Shown piece by piece: positions 43,623-54,704 of a stretch of 64,000 bases of DNA. Both the position numbers and the translations under genes were made by a program. The first letter of the stretch is position 1. Each line of letters starts with the position of its first letter. The notes beneath the pieces were generated by a model. That model was not told the DNA's origin. It worked only from the letters and a program-made list of their open reading frames with translations, and did no database searches. Source of the stretch: Ostrinia nubilalis (taxonomy: Eukaryota > Arthropoda > Insecta > Lepidoptera > Crambidae); NCBI RefSeq assembly GCF_963855985.1, contig NC_087111.1, forward strand, positions 5,709,001 through 5,773,000, given 5' to 3'.

Positions 43623-43721
43623 TTCTTCGGGCCCTGCGACTACTTCGAAGAAGACATGGACAATCAGTCGAAGAGGTACAAAGAACGTAGCCAGGACCCC
43701 CTGTTCGATGCCTTCCAGTGA
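43623..43721 (+). CDS. Crz: Corazonin precursor, exon B (C-terminal associated peptide)
   Basis: It follows the acceptor TTCTGTCTTATCAG (ending 43622) in phase 0. The 32 codons begin FFGPCDYFEED and include an SKRY dibasic site (Lys89-Arg90). They end LFDAFQ before TGA (43719-43721). With exon A this makes a 104-residue precursor, close to the usual lepidopteran length. Cys55 (exon A) and Cys77 (here) could form a disulfide in the associated peptide, whose role is unknown. The PCDY motif and LFD.FQ end match what I know of the silk moth precursor. Confidence 0.95.
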   Translation, partial: FFGPCDYFEEDMDNQSKRYKERSQDPLFDAFQ

Positions 43722-43965
43722 ACCAGGATCTGAAAGAAAATGTGCCAGTGTTTGATATTTACACGTTTTTCGGTTACAATGGCAGGATACAAAAGATATT
43801 TCGTTGAAATACTACTACGTTTGTCAAATAATTTATAAACTGTAATTAAATCCATGAGTCCATCATCATAACCAATGGGAAAAAAGCTCATTAACGTTAC
43901 AAGTTTTTCTTAAAATATTTCTCATGTAAAGTCTACTAATTGTAGCAATAGGTACGCTTAATAAA
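43722..43965 (+). other. Crz: Crz 3' UTR with candidate poly(A) signal
   Basis: The first AATAAA after the stop is at 43960-43965. Other AATAAA words follow at 44135-44140 and 44651-44656. Which is used cannot be told from sequence. Confidence 0.55.
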
Positions 43966-44963
43966 CCGTGTAGGTAGGTATACACTTTATTTTTATTTTG
44001 TTAACCATAGTAATTTAAAATCTTTATAAATTTGTTAAATATTATTGTCACAAAAATATTCTTATGTATTACTCATGTCATTGTATTTGATAATTAGGTA
44101 ATTGATGATACCGGAGATAATTAAATTGCTTAGTAATAAAGGAACATATTGTAATTATTTTTTAATATTTTACGTTAACTAAACATTTTGTTTTAACGTA
44201 GGATTAATTAATTATTTGTGTGAAGCACCTGACCTCAAAAATTACAAAGCTTAGGAAAAATGAATTTGACTCGTACTAATATTTTTAAAGAATGTTAAAT
44301 GTTTTGTTTAAACTTTAAAGTAATGCATAGACGGCTGGGTTAATGCATTACCAAAAAATAAATTGTATTAGTAATGATTTTACAAATTACTTCTTTAGCC
44401 TAAAAGGCCTTTGTTGAAAATGAACTAAGTATCTACTATCTAATTTTGCTTCTAGTCGATTGTCCAAAGTTATTTATTTATTTTTTACATTCTTTACTAT
44501 TTTAGAAGGTATTTAGATAATATTGTATTATATCGAAATGTAGATAAAAAAGATTTATGTGTTTTCATAATTATAGTCATTACCTATTATATATTTACGA
44601 TTTGTGAAATCCTGCTGTAAAATGTTGACAACAATGTAAATTGGATCGATAATAAAATCTGATTTCAATTAAAATTGCTTTTATTGACAACCATTTATTG
44701 TGTTCTTCACTATCCATTACGACTCCTTGTAGACACCTACAGATTGACTGCCATTATAAAACTCAGCAATAGTTGAAGAAAATAAAATAAAATAAAGAAC
44801 CTTAACACGCAAAAATTGGTGGTGGATAAAATGGCATAACATTGTCACGCAAAACCCTATTGGTTGTGGGAAGGATCTACTTCAATTAATATAATAATTT
44901 TTCACAATAAAAAAATTCAAACTAATTCAATTTAAAAATACACAATATAACTTTTGTATTTTA
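43966..44963. other. Downstream of Crz; no gene seen
   Basis: AT-rich, possibly partly 3' UTR if a later poly(A) site is used. Confidence 0.4.
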
Positions 44964-45179
44964 GCGTCATCTAGTGGTCGTAAAGAAAATTACAAACAGT
45001 AATGCTTTTTTAATCAGCGCCATCTATTATTTTATTCTCAAACTACATGTATTAGTGCTAAATCGAGCATGCTTTATTACGATAGAGCTGCCATCTAGTG
45101 ATGAGTAGCTGTAGTAAAAAAATATTCTACTGCACAATAGATGGCGCTGTTACACTTCGCAATTATTCACTAGATGTCG
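44964..45179. promoter_or_regulatory. Cluster of five CTCF-like motifs, possible insulator
   Basis: GCGTCATCTAGTGG (44964), GCGCCATCTATTA (45017), GCTGCCATCTAGTG (45087), AATAGATGGCGCT (45136) and CACTAGATGTCG (45168) are variants of GCGCCATCTAGTGG in both orientations. Its inverse CCACTAGATGGCGC resembles the known CTCF core (CCAxxAGrkGGCgC). Five in 216 bp, about 1.2 kb after the corazonin stop. Confidence 0.5.
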
Positions 45180-45507
45180 TTACTTACGTTAAAAAATAAA
45201 CAAAAAATATTATAGCATGACAGATAAGAATAAAAACAAAGAAACTAATAATTACTCTTAATTTTTCCGTCTATAAAAACAAGTTTCAAACAAAGTAATT
45301 TTGCTTCATCTATCATAAATAACTAGCCTCATTATAAGGCCGTATGTTAGCCACAAATTGTTATATGAAGGCATTTATGAGCGAGCCAGTAATGGATTTT
45401 GAATCTATCATTGGCATGGGCTATTATTTCCCCGTTTATAATGTATAAGGATGTTCATTATCATGAAATTACTTATCACAAGCATGATTATACCTAATTA
45501 TAGGTGG
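45180..45507. other. Non-coding, no gene seen
   Basis: Unassigned sequence. Confidence 0.4.
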
Positions 45508-45511
45508 TATT

Positions 45512-47896
45512 CGTCCCTTAGCTAACAACACCGCTTAAGTCGATTTTTGGCGGTTTTGACATTTTAATGCCATTGGATAGATCTGCTCATCGCGCGTCTA
45601 ACCATTGGTCACATGTTACAGATTTCAGCCAATAAGAAGCCGTAATTTGAATTTTAGTGACACCGCGCAAGTCGGTTTGCCTCGCAACACCGCTCAAGTC
45701 GTTAGTCTGCCATACATTTCTCGTAAAGTTCCTTCGCGCTCCGTAATTTTTATATTTTTAAGTGAGTTTTATCGCGAAAAGGTCTATGAAAGAAGTTTTA
45801 ATAGAAGATTAAGAGGTAAGCTATATAATAATGTATTTTTTAATGATTTACGCGTATTAATATATAAGAAAATGATAATAGAAAATATCTTCATTTACTT
45901 AAGCGGTGTTTACAATTTTTTTTTTCAAACTTAGGCGGTGTTTCACACTGTATTTTAATTCTTTTAGGAAGCTATACAAGTGAAATCCACTATTGATGGA
46001 GAAGGAATTGATTCTTGAAGTATTCCGAGTTCAGGTTATGAATTTTTATGTGCACAATTACAAGAAGCAGGACATAAACGGCGTAAAAAACTGCCCAGGT
46101 TTCAATCCAATCGAAGGCTTTCTCATAATCCACAAACACCAGGCAAAGTGGCTGATTATACTCCTCGGTCTTCTGTATAATCTGCCGCAGCGTATTATGT
46201 GATCTAAGACATTAAAGCCTGTCAGCCAGCCTGGAAACCAGCTTGATCAGGAGGCTGGAAGGCGTCGAGTCGGCGAGCTAGACGTTTCATAATTACTCGA
46301 AAACAGCTTGTAGACATGGTTCAGAAGTTAGCTGGGTCTATATTCTATAATTCTTCAACCATTGTTGAAGCCTTATTACCCTTCCTTATTATTCTTATTA
46401 CTATAACCCTTCAAACCTTTTTTATCGCCGTTTTTTGAAGAAGAGTATCACCACACTTCTGTGCCGTGCCGTAGGAGTTATTCCCTCGAGGATGATGGAA
46501 TAGAACAGCTTCCAAAGAGCCTTTGGCATCGACATTTCACCTGCTTTGCCGTTCAAAAGCTGAGCCGTAATTCTATCATCACCCGGGGCCTTGTTGTTTA
46601 TCAGCTGTTCCAGAGCTATTCCAAGCTCGTGTAGAGTGGCGTTCGGGATATCTTAGGTATTGTGTCGGGTCAATCTAGCTCTTGGGTCTTCGGCTAGATT
46701 TGTAACAGGTGTGAACACAGTCGTGTATAATTGTCCGTAGAACTTTTCAACCTCTTTCAATATCTCAGGCCCCGACGCTATTCTCGGTCTTCAGCTTGGT
46801 CAGTTGGCTTTGGCCAACAGACAGACTGATCTCTTACGAACACCTTAGAGCCCTTGTTATGCTCAATCGTCTGTATTACGAGTACCTATATGCGTAGGTC
46901 GCGAGTCAAAAGACGTAGATATCTATCTGTTAAGACGCCGATACTGAGTAGCATCTTCAGATGACTGCAGATCCATGTTTCGTCTCTCTTCTATAAGGTT
47001 GTCGATGAGATCAGAGATCTTTTTTGTTTCTCTTAAACGACGGGTTTTAAAAACCTTAGATCCAGTCATTTGGTCAATTCCCAAGAACCTGCCATTGTAC
47101 TCTTCCACATTTTTGCAATGTCCTGGCATTGGGAACGATTTTGCAACTCGAGTTGAGCTTTCGGGGTTGGATGGACGCTGGGCGGAGTGTAGACTTTATC
47201 AGTCGACATCTATCGGGATTCGGACTTATATTTAATGTGCTTCTTACCATTTGGTGATTTTGACCAAATTGACCACACAGACAACATGCTTCTACGTCGA
47301 CAAGATGAAGTTGATCTCATATTTCATAGCGTCATTGGGATGCAGCGAAATCTACTTTCGCTGTTTTGGCTTTCTGAAGAAGGAGTTCATCATCCCTCTC
47401 CATAAAGCCAGCCAGCAGTTAGCCAAGTGCGTTCCTCTCTCCGTACCCAAATTGCCCCACTTCCAGCTCATTGTCGTTTCGTTTGCCCAGCTTCGCGTTG
47501 AAGGCCCCCCATCACAATATTTGATCTACACACTGTGATTCTTAAGATTTAGGTTAAAGATACATAGGTTATAATGATTTTTTTATTATTTTTTAAATAA
47601 TTCTTAATAAAATTTTCTTTGTAAATCATCTATTAATACCTTATTCCTTTACATTTCGGCAAACAACACCGCCTAACTCTACAAAAATATCAGTCAACAC
47701 CGCTCAAGTCATAAAATATAGGTTAAAATAAAGTAAATCGTCAAATTAAGTATAAATAATTATTTCTTAACCGCTAAATAAAGTATTTAATAAGTAACAA
47801 TAGGAAAAATCCACCGATTTTTTTAAATAAACAGTTTTTTTCGTCTCCTGAAAAGTTGCTAAAAATGACTTACGCGGTGTTGTTAGCTAAGGGACG
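45512..47896. mobile_element. Unclassified TIR element with repeated AACACCGCTYAAGTC motifs (element C)
   Basis: Left CGTCCCTTAGCTAACAACAC and its inverse at the right end form TIRs of about 25 bp that continue imperfectly to 40 bp. TATT flanks both sides (45508-45511 and 47897-47900). The TIR motif AACACCGCTYAAGTC recurs near 45526, 45658, 45685, 47646 and 47690, and inverted near 45900, 45931 and 47865. An RTE fragment fills the middle. No transposase of its own. Confidence 0.82.
46090..47535 (-). mobile_element. RTE-like LINE fragment inside element C
   Basis: On minus the broken frames run from an endonuclease region (about 47500, with a GAFNAKLGK-like translation) through a connecting region (46923-47129, SKVFKTRRLRETKKISDLID) to the RT start (46090-46200, DYEKAFDWI-like). 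The order is collinear with an RTE ORF2, but several stops and small indels are present. It lacks the RT core and tail. Confidence 0.72.
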
Positions 47897-47900
47897 TATT

Positions 47901-49373
47901 GTATTTAGGTGCTTCGGTCGGTATAGTTATAAAAGTAGGTAATTCAGCCACTTCAGCGGATTATTAGTCCAATAAATAAGTACTTAATTAAGCTTTACAA
48001 TTATTATTTTTTTATTTAAAGAATGTAGTGCGACAAAAAGAAAGACTATAGGTAGTTTCATGGATTGTCTTGTTATTATTTTCATTATTACCCCACAAAT
48101 GGCTGTACTGTACCTGTCACAGTCTTTTCTAAACATTTATTATTATTACAAATTTTAAAAACTAGAGGTTGTTAGTTTAACTAATAACAATAAGGTAAAG
48201 CTAGGTACATAAAAATAAATAAATAGGCGTTTTTAAATGAAAAAATCGAACTACCTAAGGAGGGAATCAAACCCACGACCTTTCGCTTAGTTTTATAATA
48301 GTTAATTTAGTTTGCATTGAGATGCTTTTCTTAATACTAGTAATAAATACTTAGTCGTACTTAGGCCTGAGAATGCACAAAAATAATAACGGAAAGCCCA
48401 TTGTCTGTTTATTGTAATAATATTGATTGTTATGTCTCATTATTTCCCAATTGATCACTGCGCAATACAAAACCTACTTAATCTGAACGAAGACATAACT
48501 ATTGGAAAATTACGGTCAAATAAGGTCTCCACGAATTGGTTTTCGATTTAAAGACGAAGCGGAAACGAGTCGACGTCGTTTATTACAACTTCAGCCAGTT
48601 CAGACTCAATTACCGAGTAGTGATGGGGATGGGTCGATGGAAAACGTTTTATCGATTTTCAAGAACTGCTGAACTTAATTTTTTAAGCTTTAATTTTTTA
48701 ACGCATTGTTTTCTGTGTTTTATAAGCAGTTCGTTCTCTTGCCTACTATATCACTAACTTATAGAATAGTCGTTATAAATTGGATTCATATCTGAAATTT
48801 TTAATCCAGATGGATGATGGTTGACCTTCATGAAACTCTTTCCATCTAGGTTTGCCTGAGCATTACAATTTACAAGCAGCAATATAACATTAAATTATAT
48901 TATTTGTAATCACAGATAATAAATACTAGTACGTTATACCTACTTGCATCGAATAAATATTTTTCTTTCTTTCTTTCTTTCTTATGTTATAATACTAGTA
49001 TTTTAAGCCCCCCACACGCGAGCATATTATATGCGTTTAAAATGTTGAAAAAAGTATATTTCTGCTCTATGCTTCACTCACATGCAAGTATGCAAGGAAT
49101 AGCTGTGTACATTGTTAAAAGAAACATAATAAAATACAGTTTCAGCATTGTGGATTTAAAGATGATTTTCTTAATTTTTCAAGTTTTTAAAATGCAGCTA
49201 TGCAACAAGAACTTACTTACCTTCAACACAAGACCACTATAAGCCAGCATTGAAGCATTGGAACACATTTAATTTCATCGACACGTCACTACACCCATCC
49301 CTAACTTTGTAAGAATGAGATGCCCTAAACTTAAATCCGTTTCCCGCCATCACACAATCTGTCCCGGCGAGTC
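47901..49373. other. Non-coding, no gene recognised
   Basis: It includes a (CTTT)n microsatellite at 48965-48984 and SINE-like B-box debris near 48262 (GGGAATCAAACCCACGACCT). Open frames here (48536-48757, 49042-49242) have no recognisable content. Confidence 0.4.
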
Positions 49374-49434
49374 GACCAATCAGGGCGCAGGAGGGCGGCG
49401 CGGCCGGCCAACGGCGGCCTCTGATTGGTCCAAA
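49374..49434. promoter_or_regulatory. GC-rich inverted CCAAT pair
   Basis: GACCAATCAG (49374-49383) and CTGATTGGTC (49421-49430) are exact inverses around a GGCGGCGCGGCCGGCC-rich loop. Paired CCAAT boxes (NF-Y sites) with CpG-rich sequence look promoter-like. No TATA or exon could be tied to it with confidence, although ATG-containing sequence at 49675-49703 ends in GAT|GTAAGT. Confidence 0.35.
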
Positions 49435-50453
49435 TTATTAAACGGGTTGCCCATAATAAAAAAAAGTCTGCCGCGTAAACCTTACAATTGAGTGCCACTT
49501 TTTGTTCGTTAAATTGATGAAAAAAGACTTGGAAAAATTGGCGCTGAGATGAAATAAAAAATGATTTATTATGGCTGCCGCTTAACTTTTAACTTATTGG
49601 ACGTTAATGACTTTTGATTTTGCACGGAAACGGTTTTGAATTTTGCCGTCTGTGTTGCCAGTTATTGTTGTAATATGCTCAATTATGCCAAGAATAAATG
49701 TCGATGTAAGTTATTTTTGTTCCCAGTGAATTAATGGAATTTTTCTTTTTGATTGTTTATCTTTATTGTTGTCTTGGTGTGTATCAATAGGTAGCTTCTG
49801 GATGTAGGTAGATCATAATATGATTACACATTTCTCTTTCTGTAATTGTTTTTAGTTTTATTAATTTCATACGGAGTATATTTTTTATAATTTACATTTT
49901 TATGGTAAGGTTGTGTTTATTTTCAGCTGCTTCAGTTTGAAAACATGTCACTTATTGTGAAAGTGTGAATAAAAAGCTTTGGGAATCTCGAAAGCCAAAG
50001 CTCTATTATTGATTGTTCGTAACTAATTAATATATCGATCGTCTAAATTACGTGTGTTTTTTCAAACACAGTTCCAGTTGTATGAACCGTTGAATTTTTT
50101 TTTCTCTAAATAATAAGTAACTAACCTAACTTTTTAACTTTAAAACATTATTTTGATTCTGACAATGTAACATGCGAACTGTCCTTTCCTAACAGGCTCA
50201 CAAACTCATTGTTATTTTCATATTCATTTCGCGCCCAACCGGTTGTTGTCGCGGCGATAAATCGCGCGCCTCGGAATAAAGTCGTCACGGTATCGTGCCG
50301 GTATCGGCGCGCCCACGCCGCGTGCGCGCGTCGCCGCCTTATGTATGGCTGATCTTTGTTGTAAAGCGTAGGGTGCAATGAGAGAAAAGTGAAATTCGAA
50401 AATCAGTTAGAAGAACACACTCGGGGTCTGGTGAAGGTCCTGAACTCCTGAAC
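49435..50453. other. Non-coding; CpG-rich patch at 50228-50340
   Basis: The patch (GGCGCGCCCACGCCGCGTGC among others) is unusual in this AT-rich window. The minus frame at 50148-50378 has no recognisable domain. Confidence 0.4.
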
Positions 50454-50553
50454 ACCTGGATGCGGACAGCTCAGGACCGGTCGTTATGGAAATCTTTGGG
50501 GGAGGCCGTTGTCCAGCAGTGGACGTCATTCGGCTGAAACGAACGAACACTCG
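50454..50553 (+). mobile_element. RTE-like LINE tail, (GAAC)n type
   Basis: CTGGATGCGGACAGCTCAGG, then GGTCGTTATGGAAATCTTTG, then CCAGCAGTGGACGTCATTCG, ending GGCTGAAACGAACGAAC. This is a second RTE subfamily with a different tail from the (ATG)n copies. Confidence 0.75.
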
Positions 50554-50859
50554 GGGTATAAGCAGAGAGCGAAACCACTACGATGCCACCATAAGCTAGT
50601 AGTTACTCTAATTATCAGCGTGGAAGCTGTTTTTCAGCGGGTGTAGTAATCCAAGATCTTACTTATCCCACTGTAATATGAACCTATGATAATATTCACA
50701 TAAGTAACTATACTATTACTAGTATGACTGAGATTTGTGAAAAAATACAAATGAAGGAAAATAAAATTGAGTGTCAGAGATACAGAATTAAAGAGCACAC
50801 TCCAGCACCTCCAGGCTCCAGTACAAAGCGGGTGATCTAAGTTCCTAGCCTATGAGATC

Positions 50860-51790
50860 TAAACCAATCCAGCTAGATAATCCATTTCTAGCAGTTTTCT
50901 TTGTATCCCATAAAAATAAAGCAATTGTTTACTGCATCACATCTGGGTCTTGCGCACCGCAGAGAGCACCGAAGTTCTAGAGTCTGAGAATCGTGAGACG
51001 AGCTAAGAATCCAACTAGCTCTCTCCCAGTGTGTCTTCGAGCTGTCCGCATCAAGTTATCAGCCCGTGAGTTAGGCGCGAGTCGAATTTACTCGTATGCT
51101 GATTAACCAGAGCCAGGAGTCCATTTCTAATATTTTAAATCATGAGACGAGCAAACAAAACGACTTAGTAGCGTGAGGCGAGCTAGATAATCCATTTCTA
51201 GGGTTTGAAATCATAAGACGAGCTAAAAACCCAACTAAATAGCGCGAGGCGAGCTAAGAATTGAGCAACCATTGAGCTGTATTTAAAGTTACATTATTTT
51301 GTAGCGAATTTACTCGTGTTCTAACGAGCTAGGTAACCCATTTCTAGGGTTTGAAATCATAAGACGAGTGAAAAAACCAAATAGTAGCGCGAGGCGAGCT
51401 AAGAATCCAACTATCTCTCTCCCAGTGTGCCCTCGAGCTGTCCGCATCAAGTTATCAGCTCCTGAGTTAGGCGCAGGTCGATTTTCATCGTATGCTGATT
51501 AACCAGAGCAAGGAGCCCATTTCTAGGATTTGAAATCATGAGACGAGCAAACAAAACGACTTAGTAGCGGGAGGCGAGCTAGATAATCCATTTCTAAGGT
51601 TTGAAATCATTTAAGACGAGCGAAAAAACCAACTAAATAACGTGAGATGAGTTAAGAATCCAACTAGCTCTCTCCCAGTGTGCCCCGAGCTGTCCGCATC
51701 AGTTTTATCAGCGCGTGAGTTAGGCGCGCTCGCTATCGAAGGCGCAGCGCAGCCCTGACCCCACCGCAACCATTGAGCTGTGTTTAAAGC
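50860..51790. repeat. Complex tandem array with nested units
   Basis: Words recur in order: GAGGCGAGCTA(A)GA, TAATCCATTTCTAG, GGTTTGAAATCATAAGACGA, AACCAACTAAATAG and CTCTCTCCCAGTGTG, then CGAGCTGTCCGCATCA. The CTCTCTCCCAGTGTG blocks are at about 51020, 51413 and 51662, spaced 393 and 250 bp, so longer units contain variable numbers of shorter ones. No protein. Confidence 0.8.
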
Positions 51791-52619
51791 TACAACTAAT
51801 TCTGTATTTAACACAACGCAAAATATTCAAGTATACCGGACGATTTTTTAGTCTCCAAGGAAAATGATTTGACTTAGGTACATTTAAAGTATCTGCCTAC
51901 CTACTTCTGTATTCAACATTATTGTTAATAGTGAATTTCCTCGTAAGTTTACTGAAGGGTGGAAAATGCCTTAAAACATTTGAGGGTTTAAGTATCGAAT
52001 GGCAGTCCGAGGATACTCATAAGATAAATCCCCGGTAGTTGATATTATATTTTAAACTCCTCCTACAATTCTTCTGATTAAATTCGTTGAGGATTCCAAG
52101 ACAGTTAAGTACTATTCAACCTTCACTGGTTGGGTTTCATTGGAGGCCAAGCTGTAGATTTTGGCCCTACAGGAGTTCCAGTGGTGGGAACGAGAGGTGG
52201 GAATAGTCCCGTATCTACCGACTGTCTGGACACCCTGCCGGTTTCCATACAAATTATTAAGCCACTAGAACTTCCAAATTCTTAGAAGAAACAGTTTCGC
52301 TCTACTACTGAATTCACCGATTCCTCTTTTTTCTGGTACAGTAACTATTTATGTGACGTTCTGAATGTTCTGATATGATGTTTCTTTTGTAAAGGGTTTC
52401 ATTTTTTTCAAGTCGTCAGTGCAAATTGCATTCATTTAGCGAGTAGAAAAGCGTATGCCTGCGGCTGCGCAGCTCTACCTCATTAATACCCCGTTTATCG
52501 CGCTCATTTAAATGCCTTCGGCGTGTAAGTGATGGCTCGGGTACGGCACCGAGAAAGTTCTGACGCTACTCAATACTTTGATCTTTGAAGGCTGAGGGAT
52601 AGTTGACTAATGCCCGTTT
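51791..52619. other. Non-coding; contains a repeat shared with the hAT MITE at 33953-34364
   Basis: 52110-52215 shares TTCACTGGTTGGGTTTCATT-like sequence and GGGAACGAGAGGTGGGAATA, then GTCCCG, with 34167-34262. No gene. Confidence 0.5.
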
Positions 52620-52727
52620 TCACCATCAATCCCTAATTTTTAAGTGACCCCTATGTAAACAAAATTCCTGTTATTTGTCACCATAGGGGTCACTTAAAAA
52701 TTAGGGATTGATGGTGAAAACGGGCAT
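52620..52727. mobile_element. Hairpin MITE, family 'ATGCCCGTTTTCACC', copy 4 (best arms)
   Basis: ATGCCCGTTTTCACCATCAA and its exact inverse are the ends. The arms extend with the phrase CCCTAATTTTTAAGTGACCC and pair almost perfectly around a short AATTCCTG loop. Confidence 0.88.
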
Positions 52728-52866
52728 AAGTCTATTTTGAGAAGACGCAAATTTCTAACCACTTTAGGCTTTAGTAGTAGTGACAGGTTGTCGTTTTCGA
52801 GTTGGACGATAGTTAGATTGCTAACCACGTCAGGTTTTATTTACGGGCTGAAATTTAAACGTAAAC

Positions 52867-52911
52867 GTGTTCGTTTACCTTACAAAGTAAAATCTTGTAA
52901 AGTAAACGAAC
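52867..52911. repeat. Short hairpin
   Basis: GTGTTCGTTTAC and GTAAACGAACAC are exact 12-bp inverses, with TTACAAAG/CTTGTAA pairing inside around a short loop. Confidence 0.6.
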
Positions 52912-52929
52912 ACCTCGGTGCTTCATTTG

Positions 52930-54344
52930 TGTGTGTGTTGATGTCAAATTAAATCACGCCTTGGGATGGGATGAAATTCACACGAAACTTTAAAGTACAT
53001 TTTAATTGTTAGTTTATTTATTTAGAGTCTTAAAGTTGTAACTTTACGAGTAGGCTTATTTGTAAAACCATAATAAATACTCTATCCAAAAATTCAATCC
53101 TATAATTAATAATATGTAACGAATAAATTAGAGACCAATTTAGTCTGGATTGTTATTGAATTGAGTGTCATAGCAAAACAATAGCCAAAAACCCAAACGC
53201 ACAAAAATGAGTCACATTTCAAAACAGACGGTTTCACTTTCGTGTAGCCGTACCGCCGCCATAATAAAGTTTGTACAGCACATAATATTAAATAGCTTTT
53301 AACATTCCAGCGGTTATCTTAACGCGCTGGTGACATTTATATTTAGCCCAATCCGTGTCCGATGTTTACCTTTCAGCCTCTTTATCGGCGGACTTTTTTG
53401 GTTTTGGACCTTTTTTGGGTTCCGCAGGAAGGTTTTAGCTGTAAAGCTTGTGACGTTTTGACAGATAATGTAGAGACATTTTATACGAAAAATTTATGGT
53501 AAAAAATAGTTGGAATGTATTCACAACAGTCGTCCAAATCTATGGTATAGTGTGTAGCACATTTTTAGTTTTAAATGAATGCTTGTTTACATTCTGTCAA
53601 ATGTGTATCAATTTCGAAGTAATGAAACTAAGTTTTAATTATATTTTTTGAGAACTGTAATTTATGTGTCAAAGCTTTTAATTATTGTTTAACAAAAGGT
53701 TTCAAGTTCAATTGTTTGTTAAGAAACTTGTTAAAACCATAACAAATACGAGTACATTCATAAATAATTTGCTTCAAAAGGATAGATAGTAATAAAAAAT
53801 TGTGGTTTTGTATAGAAATAATAAATTAAGAGGACATTTATGAAATAAATAATTTTTAAATAATATTATAAAACACTCATAAGCTTCATACATAAGTATT
53901 CTACAGAACCCAATATCCCCCAAAAAGAAGGTCGTGGCGCCACCAATCGAGAATATTGAGTGATTTGTGTATATTTTGGCCTCGTATTGAATGTTTTAAA
54001 ACCTTTTTAGCCCAACAGGCACCGATAAAATCGTTATAAAAGTGTAATTAATTGAAAGTATTAAATGCGTCTGTGTTTTCGAGTTCCATAATGCACTCTG
54101 GGTTATCTTAGAGATTAGTTGTGGTTTAAAAGGATGACAAGTAAGGAGTATGATGTCAGTTTAGAGAGATTAATGTTGAGTAGACATGGTATTTTAAGTA
54201 GGCTACAAATGAAGTTTAAAATTTTTTTTCACTTGCAAAACTATAGAAATTTTCTGTTTTTGAGTTACGTCATTGTTGTTCTATTACAATTTAAAAGTAA
54301 TCTCAAATTGTTTCATTTTTGTTTAAATGTATGCTTGACTTACT
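52930..54344. other. Non-coding, no gene recognised
   Basis: AT-rich with no supported feature. Confidence 0.4.
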
Positions 54345-54570
54345 TGACTTATGGCCCTATGTCCCCTAGATGGGGCAGAGGGCGTCCACAACAGTACTCC
54401 ATCTCGTTCGGTCTTGAGCTTCTCGCTTGATCTCGCTCCAGGTCTTGCCGATCTTCTTCGCCTCGTCCGCTACAGTGCGCCGCCAAGTTTGCCTAGGTCG
54501 ACCACGTTTGCGTTTTCCTTGGGGATTCCAATCCAGAGCCTGCTTAGGGATGTGTTTAATGTATGCGAAG
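54345..54570 (-). pseudogene. LINE ORF2 C-terminal remnant (KRKRGRPR type)
   Basis: On minus the protein reads GKRKRGRPRQTWRRTVADEA, then KKIGKTWSEIKREAQDRTRW, then VVDALCPI and a stop. This basic GRPR...TW..L..A.DR..W...V..LCP tail is typical of RTE/Jockey-like LINE proteins, just before the 3' UTR. The RT part is absent. Confidence 0.78.
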
Positions 54571-54704
54571 GTATGTAATTAAATGTTTTTAGCAAACTGG
54601 TTTGTGTCAATATCTAGTTCCAACCAACCAAAAATTTAATTGACTGCCGTTTTGGGAAAAAACATTATTATTAATGAATAATGTTCTAATTAATGATTGC
54701 TTAT

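Noticed and set aside
43664..43891. Minus-strand frame overlapping corazonin exon B
   Set aside because: Shadow frame of the last Crz exon and its 3' UTR.
48536..48757. A 73-codon frame as a host gene
   Set aside because: No recognisable content, no Kozak or splice context, AT-rich flanks.
50148..50378. Minus-strand 76-codon frame in the CpG-rich patch
   Set aside because: Arg/Ala-rich composition follows from GC content. No domain or exon signals.
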